From positions 1-10,132 of the forward strand of contig JAJRPL010000277.1 of the NCBI GenBank assembly GCA_024280815.1: 10,132 nt of DNA, written 5' to 3'. Source of the stretch: Bacteroidota bacterium. Lineage in GTDB: Bacteria; Bacteroidota; Bacteroidia; Flavobacteriales; Flavobacteriaceae. The position numbers were made by a program, and so were the translations under genes. Numbering within the stretch: the stretch's first letter is position 1; the number at the start of each line of letters is the position of its first letter. The notes beneath the pieces were generated by a model that saw only the letters and a program-made list of their open reading frames with translations, searched no databases and was not told where the DNA came from. Of this stretch, positions 6,840-10,132 are shown one piece after another.

Positions 6840-9068
6840 CAAGCGGTACCGCCAACAAATGGGTCATCACTTTTAATAACACAATACTATGAAGGTACAG
6901 GTAATAACCAATGGATAGAGGTTAAAAATATAACTTCAAACCCTATTGCTGCAAATACGTACAACTTAGCTTTATATACAAGTGCACCAGCTACTGGTGT
7001 AGCACCAACTCAATTTATTGCTATTGAGGCTATGGCTGCAGGTGAAGTGAGATTGTATAAAAACCCAAATGCTACACTGCCAGTTTCTTTAGGCGGAGGG
7101 GTAGTAACACCTACCAATGTTTGTACTTTTGATGGTGATGATGTCATTTTAATATCTACCTCAACTGGCACCAGTTGTTTTGATGATAGAATTGATATTA
7201 TAGGTAATGTGCCTTTAACAAATTGGGGTACCGATAAAAGTTTTACCAAAGGTTGCAATACAACAGAAGTCCCTGCATTAACTTTTGATATAAACGAATA
7301 TATTGAATTAGCCCTTGATGAGGTTGATAATGCAATTTCAGGGACTAATATAGCTTTAGGTACGCATAATTTAGGGCCAACAACGTGGACAACCACTTGG
7401 AGTAATGGTACTTCAGACAGAACCAGAGCGGCTAGTATTGACGGTACCTATACGGCAACAGATGGTTCTTTCGGAGCCTGTGATTTAACTGTATCAACTA
7501 CAGGAAATCTTAATTTTGAGAATGACACTTCAAACTATATTGAGGTTAATAAAAGCTTAACAAACTCAGGTACAATTACTATCGGAGATAAAGAATCTTT
7601 ATATACAGTAAATACATTAAATCCAAATACACCTGTTGTAATTACGGGCAATATTACCAAAAAAGAAACCACTGCTGAATTAACAGATGTGAATGATTAT
7701 ACCTATTGGTCTTCGCCAGTTGTTGGTGCTAATATGTCAACAGTTTTTGCTTCACCAATCTATAATCAAGGGCGATTGTATTATTGGGATCAATCCTTAG
7801 CGAATACGATACCTGGAGGAGGAAGTGAGGCTTTAGGAGAATGGATATCTGCAGAAAACACTGTGATGGAATCAGGAAGGGGTTATATTTCTCAAGGACC
7901 AGTAGGGGCTACTTATCCGTTAGCAGCTACTGTTAATTTTTCTGGCATCCCACACACAGGAGAGATTCAATTAACCAATACAAATAATGCTATTGTTTAT
8001 AATGACAATAACAATGTTAATGACGATTTGAATTTAATAGGAAATCCATACCCTTCAGCAATTGATGCTGATTTGTTTATATCAGACCCTCAAAACGTAA
8101 GCTCAATTGAAGGAACAATTTGGTTTTGGACGCATCAAACACCAAATAATCAAAGTGCTACCGGTGAACAATATACAGGTGATGATTATGCAAGTTATAA
8201 CTTAACAGGTGGTGTTGGTTCAGGGACTAGTTCAGTTGCACCAACAAAGTTTATTGGTTCAGGGCAGGGTTTTGTTGTTCAAGCAAACTCTACAGAGCAA
8301 CAAGTAACTTTTACTGATGCAATGCGAGTGAGAAGTCAGCAAAATGTACAATTCTTTAAAAATAACAATACTAAAAAAAATAGCAATCAAGAAAAAGATA
8401 GAATTTGGCTAAATATTGAGAGCAGTGAAGGCGGAGCTGCTAGTCAGATTTTAATTGGCTTTTTTGACAATGCAACTGACAGTCATGATAGACTTTATGA
8501 TGGAATAAAATTAAGTGCTGGTTATGTTAATTTTTATTCTAAAATTGGAGATACACAATACGGAATTCAAGGTTTGAATAGTTTTAATACAGACAAGCAA
8601 GTGCCTTTAGGTTTTGATACTTATATTGATGATGCTTCTGTAACTTATACCATTAGTATAGATCATTTAGAAGGCGTATTAAATGATGCAGAGTTATATT
8701 TAGTAGATCATAAATTAAATACAATTCACGATTTAAAACAAGCAGCTTATAATTTTACAGTTGTAGGTGAAGGAAGTTATACTGATAGATTTACCTTACA
8801 ATTTACCAATAGCACATTAAATGTAGATGATGTAGCTTTAACTGACTTTACTGTGGTAAATGAAGATGATAATTTATTGATTAAGTCAGGTTCAACAATA
8901 AGACAAGTTAAAGTTTATGATATGTTAGGTAGATTATTGATAAATAATAAACCTAACAAAAATGAGGTCACCATTAATACCCAAAGAATTAAAAAAGGAA
9001 CGGTATTACTATTAAATATTACCTTTGAAAATGGTGTAGAAATTAGTAAAAAAGCAATTAAGTATTGA
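5409..9068 (+). CDS. large secreted SASA/SGNH esterase, multidomain, with T9SS sorting domain (copy 2)
   Basis: This 1219-residue protein has an 18-residue signal peptide (ending SLSYG, before Q19). Order: beta domain ~19-120; SASA/SGNH esterase ~122-370; ~100-residue beta domain to ~477; lamin-tail-like domain ~487-625 (LLITQYYEGTGNNQWIEV); linker with TTWSNGTSDRTRAASIDGTY (~660-680); a flavobacterial surface module ~690-1130 with YTYWSSPV (~764) and NLIGNPYPS (~875); type A T9SS sorting domain ~1137-1219 (VKVYDMLGR ... SKKAIKY). The esterase motifs are complete: GQSN with Ser134, WSQGEQD with Glu260, and D338-x-x-H341. It is thus predicted to be an active surface or secreted carbohydrate deacetylase; the substrate cannot be read from sequence. 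It shares the first ~477 residues and the sorting domain with copy 1, and lies 7 bp downstream in the same unit. No Shine-Dalgarno is evident, as is usual in the phylum. Confidence 0.87.
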   Translation: MKNSLTFFLILIASLSYGQVTFSKLPLNKQLVGRDVATNTGNIIVEGEVNNTGATYDAIEVELYRDEVLQNSSTQTQLLTFSGNLAPFNFTIPIVAELHNYSIKIYGKQGSTLTLEKEVVELVAGDVYIIQGQSNAVAEMTSGSANANINDFIRVYAFGDSDEADLLGNDTWYRGQGDGDIETNGNVGQWGLKLARMLVDNHNIPVAIFNGAHPGVEIAFFQRPPNYQTSLDSNYGRLYYRLNKTGLKNKVRAVFWSQGEQDGGIGTPLTTYKNSFITLKNSWQSDYSAIEKFYIFQTKNGCWTDVGKINIIKEAQRQLAFENADISIMPTAALDQEDDCHFKFVNGYEEFGKRLFPLVNRDIYGVNPTPAITEIDAPMIQSASLVNPTTLEVVTDATSLSIATVAEDFLLENASQVNITNTITNIAVLGNKIIFTLSTNPGANATISYLAQDAGATGKFITNSNDIEILCFYRYPIQAVPPTNGSSLLITQYYEGTGNNQWIEVKNITSNPIAANTYNLALYTSAPATGVAPTQFIAIEAMAAGEVRLYKNPNATLPVSLGGGVVTPTNVCTFDGDDVILISTSTGTSCFDDRIDIIGNVPLTNWGTDKSFTKGCNTTEVPALTFDINEYIELALDEVDNAISGTNIALGTHNLGPTTWTTTWSNGTSDRTRAASIDGTYTATDGSFGACDLTVSTTGNLNFENDTSNYIEVNKSLTNSGTITIGDKESLYTVNTLNPNTPVVITGNITKKETTAELTDVNDYTYWSSPVVGANMSTVFASPIYNQGRLYYWDQSLANTIPGGGSEALGEWISAENTVMESGRGYISQGPVGATYPLAATVNFSGIPHTGEIQLTNTNNAIVYNDNNNVNDDLNLIGNPYPSAIDADLFISDPQNVSSIEGTIWFWTHQTPNNQSATGEQYTGDDYASYNLTGGVGSGTSSVAPTKFIGSGQGFVVQANSTEQQVTFTDAMRVRSQQNVQFFKNNNTKKNSNQEKDRIWLNIESSEGGAASQILIGFFDNATDSHDRLYDGIKLSAGYVNFYSKIGDTQYGIQGLNSFNTDKQVPLGFDTYIDDASVTYTISIDHLEGVLNDAELYLVDHKLNTIHDLKQAAYNFTVVGEGSYTDRFTLQFTNSTLNVDDVALTDFTVVNEDDNLLIKSGSTIRQVKVYDMLGRLLINNKPNKNEVTINTQRIKKGTVLLLNITFENGVEISKKAIKY

Positions 9069-9865
9069 TTATACCTTGGTTTTAATCTCTACAATAAACC
9101 CTTCATTGCCATTGGCTAATTTCATATTTTTTTCTGAATATTTTTGAGTTTTTAAATTAGGATATTGCGAAATAGGTTCAATACAAATCATAGTATCAAC
9201 CTCTGTCCACAACATAAAATTGTTAAACCCTTTTGTTATAATTTCAATCTAATGTTTACCGTTATTCAATATAATATTATTTTGATTGAGTAGAGGATAC
9301 GCAACACTACCACCTTTTAATACTTCGTCAATTGTTATTTTTTGGTTATTTGCAACACAATAAGCATTGTCTTTATTGAAAATTTTAAATGCAGGGTGAT
9401 AGCCAATCATAAATGGCATTTCTTTTTCTGATTGAAATTCAAAGGTGATTTTTAAAGCTTCATTATCTAGTTGATACTTTTTTGTGAAAGTAAAATCATA
9501 AGGCCAAAAAACTTCTTTTTCTGTAGATTTATCAGGGTATTTAGGATTGTCAATTCGTGTGTTTTTAAAATATTTTTTTGATACACGGCTGTGTTTTCAA
9601 TGTTTTCTATTAAAGTATAATCAAAAGTTCTTAAAATACCATGCTGATCTTGAATGCACTCACCATTAGGGGTTGAAACTGCGAACTTATTCTTTTGAGT
9701 TGGTCCAATTATAGGGAACATTTCAGTATCTGAATTATTCCACCCTAAATCTTCTTTTTGATGTATGAATTCTTCTTTCTTTTGTTGGTAGCTAATTAGC
9801 TCTCCTTTGTCAATGATTACTTTAGATGTAAGATTTGGGCTAGTAAGTGTAATTAATTTTGACAT
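9069..9865 (-). pseudogene. aldose 1-epimerase family gene, broken by a frameshift and an internal stop
   Basis: The enzyme family interconverts alpha and beta anomers of aldoses. The minus strand from ATG 9863-9865 reads about 95 codons of a normal N-terminus (VIIDKGELISYQQKKEEFIH, then MFPIIGPTQKN). It then leaves frame in a 7-base A run (T run on the plus strand, 9573-9579). Adding one base restores a family-like sequence: KEVFWPYDFTFTKKY, MPFMIGYHPAFKI (likely catalytic His, codon 9396-9398), then GKH-stop-IEI at 9249-9251 (TAG), and on to LWTEVDTMICIEPISQYPN (likely catalytic Glu, codon 9177-9179), ending at TAA 9069-9071. Restored length is about 265 residues, right for the family. Both catalytic residues lie after the frameshift, so the surviving 132-residue product should be inactive. 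It starts 5 bp after dnaE and probably shares its transcript. The TAG could have come from CAG. Sequencing error could explain one lesion, less easily both. Confidence 0.85.
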
Positions 9866-9870
9866 CGGTA

Positions 9871-10132
9871 TTAATTTAATTTATAGAGCAACTCTCTTGA
9901 CTCTAATTCATTTAACAGCTCTTGAGATATCCTAACTTTTGAGCTTCTGCTTGGCATTTGTAGTTTCATTTTTTCTTCAACATCATAAACCACAAAATTT
10001 AAGAGATCTTTACCTTCGTGGTTATTTAAAAGCTCTTGAATATCATTTATTTTTGCATCATTCAGTTCTAGAATATTGAGTTGTAGTGTTAATTTGTTTG
10101 CCAAAACTTCTAATACGTCTTGAAGCATTTGA
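9871..10132 (-). CDS. dnaE: DNA polymerase III alpha subunit, C-terminal end (5' part outside window)
   Basis: The minus-strand frame is open from the window edge (CAA at 10131-10129; the Met at 10128 is internal) to TAA at 9873-9871, giving the last ~86 residues of a larger protein. The sequence (KLTLQLNILELNDAKINDI, NFVVYDVEEKMKLQMPSRSS, VRISQELLNELE) resembles the C-terminal end of Bacteroidota DnaE, where an OB-like region is followed by a tail domain that contacts other holoenzyme subunits. DnaE is the replicative polymerase. Only the tail is visible, with no catalytic motifs, so the call rests on resemblance of the end. An alternative would be another large protein with a similar tail, which I think less likely. 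Confidence 0.75.
   Translation of the reverse strand, partial: QMLQDVLEVLANKLTLQLNILELNDAKINDIQELLNNHEGKDLLNFVVYDVEEKMKLQMPSRSSKVRISQELLNELESRELLYKLN

Noticed and set aside
7010..7396. 128-codon open frame on the minus strand inside the large esterase gene
   Set aside because: It lies wholly within a well-supported gene on the other strand and shows no recognisable domain or start context.

Overview
The window looks like a chromosomal segment of an AT-rich member of the Flavobacteriaceae (Bacteroidota). Three things point there. Two proteins end in type IX secretion (T9SS) type A sorting domains. Promoters fit the Bacteroidota TTG / TAnnTTTG pattern. Short palindromic repeats of the kind scattered through flavobacterial genomes are present. 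The genus cannot be named from this sequence.

Layout. Positions 2-2413 (+) hold the C-terminal ~800 residues of a bacterial alpha-2-macroglobulin with its thioester motif. Its 5' part lies outside the window. Two different palindromic repeats sit in frame inside this gene, and two relatives of them fill the intergenic stretch 2414-2571. Positions 2572-3030 (+) encode a small Mpo1/DUF962 membrane protein. Positions 3114-3641 (+) hold a small acidic protein of unknown function, apparently split by one in-frame TAA. Positions 3728-5401 and 5409-9068 (+) are a tandem pair of secreted SASA-type (SGNH) esterase-like proteins with 7 bp between them and a good promoter upstream. The first copy lacks residues of the usual catalytic motifs. 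The second carries about 650 extra residues, including a lamin-tail-like domain and a flavobacterial surface module, before the sorting domain. On the minus strand, the 3' end of dnaE (9871 to the window edge) is followed after 5 bp by an aldose 1-epimerase-like gene (9865-9069) broken by a frameshift and an internal stop. Its original stop codon abuts the stop of the second esterase gene.

Working together. The two SASA proteins probably form one transcription unit that sends a pair of related proteins through the Sec and T9SS pathways to the cell surface, where the likely job is removing acetyl groups from glycans. The other genes look like unrelated housekeeping or accessory genes. I see no phage, CRISPR, toxin-antitoxin or tRNA/rRNA features. 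The most interesting signals are the palindromic repeats domesticated as protein sequence in the alpha-2-macroglobulin, the divergent esterase pair (one possible pseudoenzyme), and two broken genes in 10 kb.
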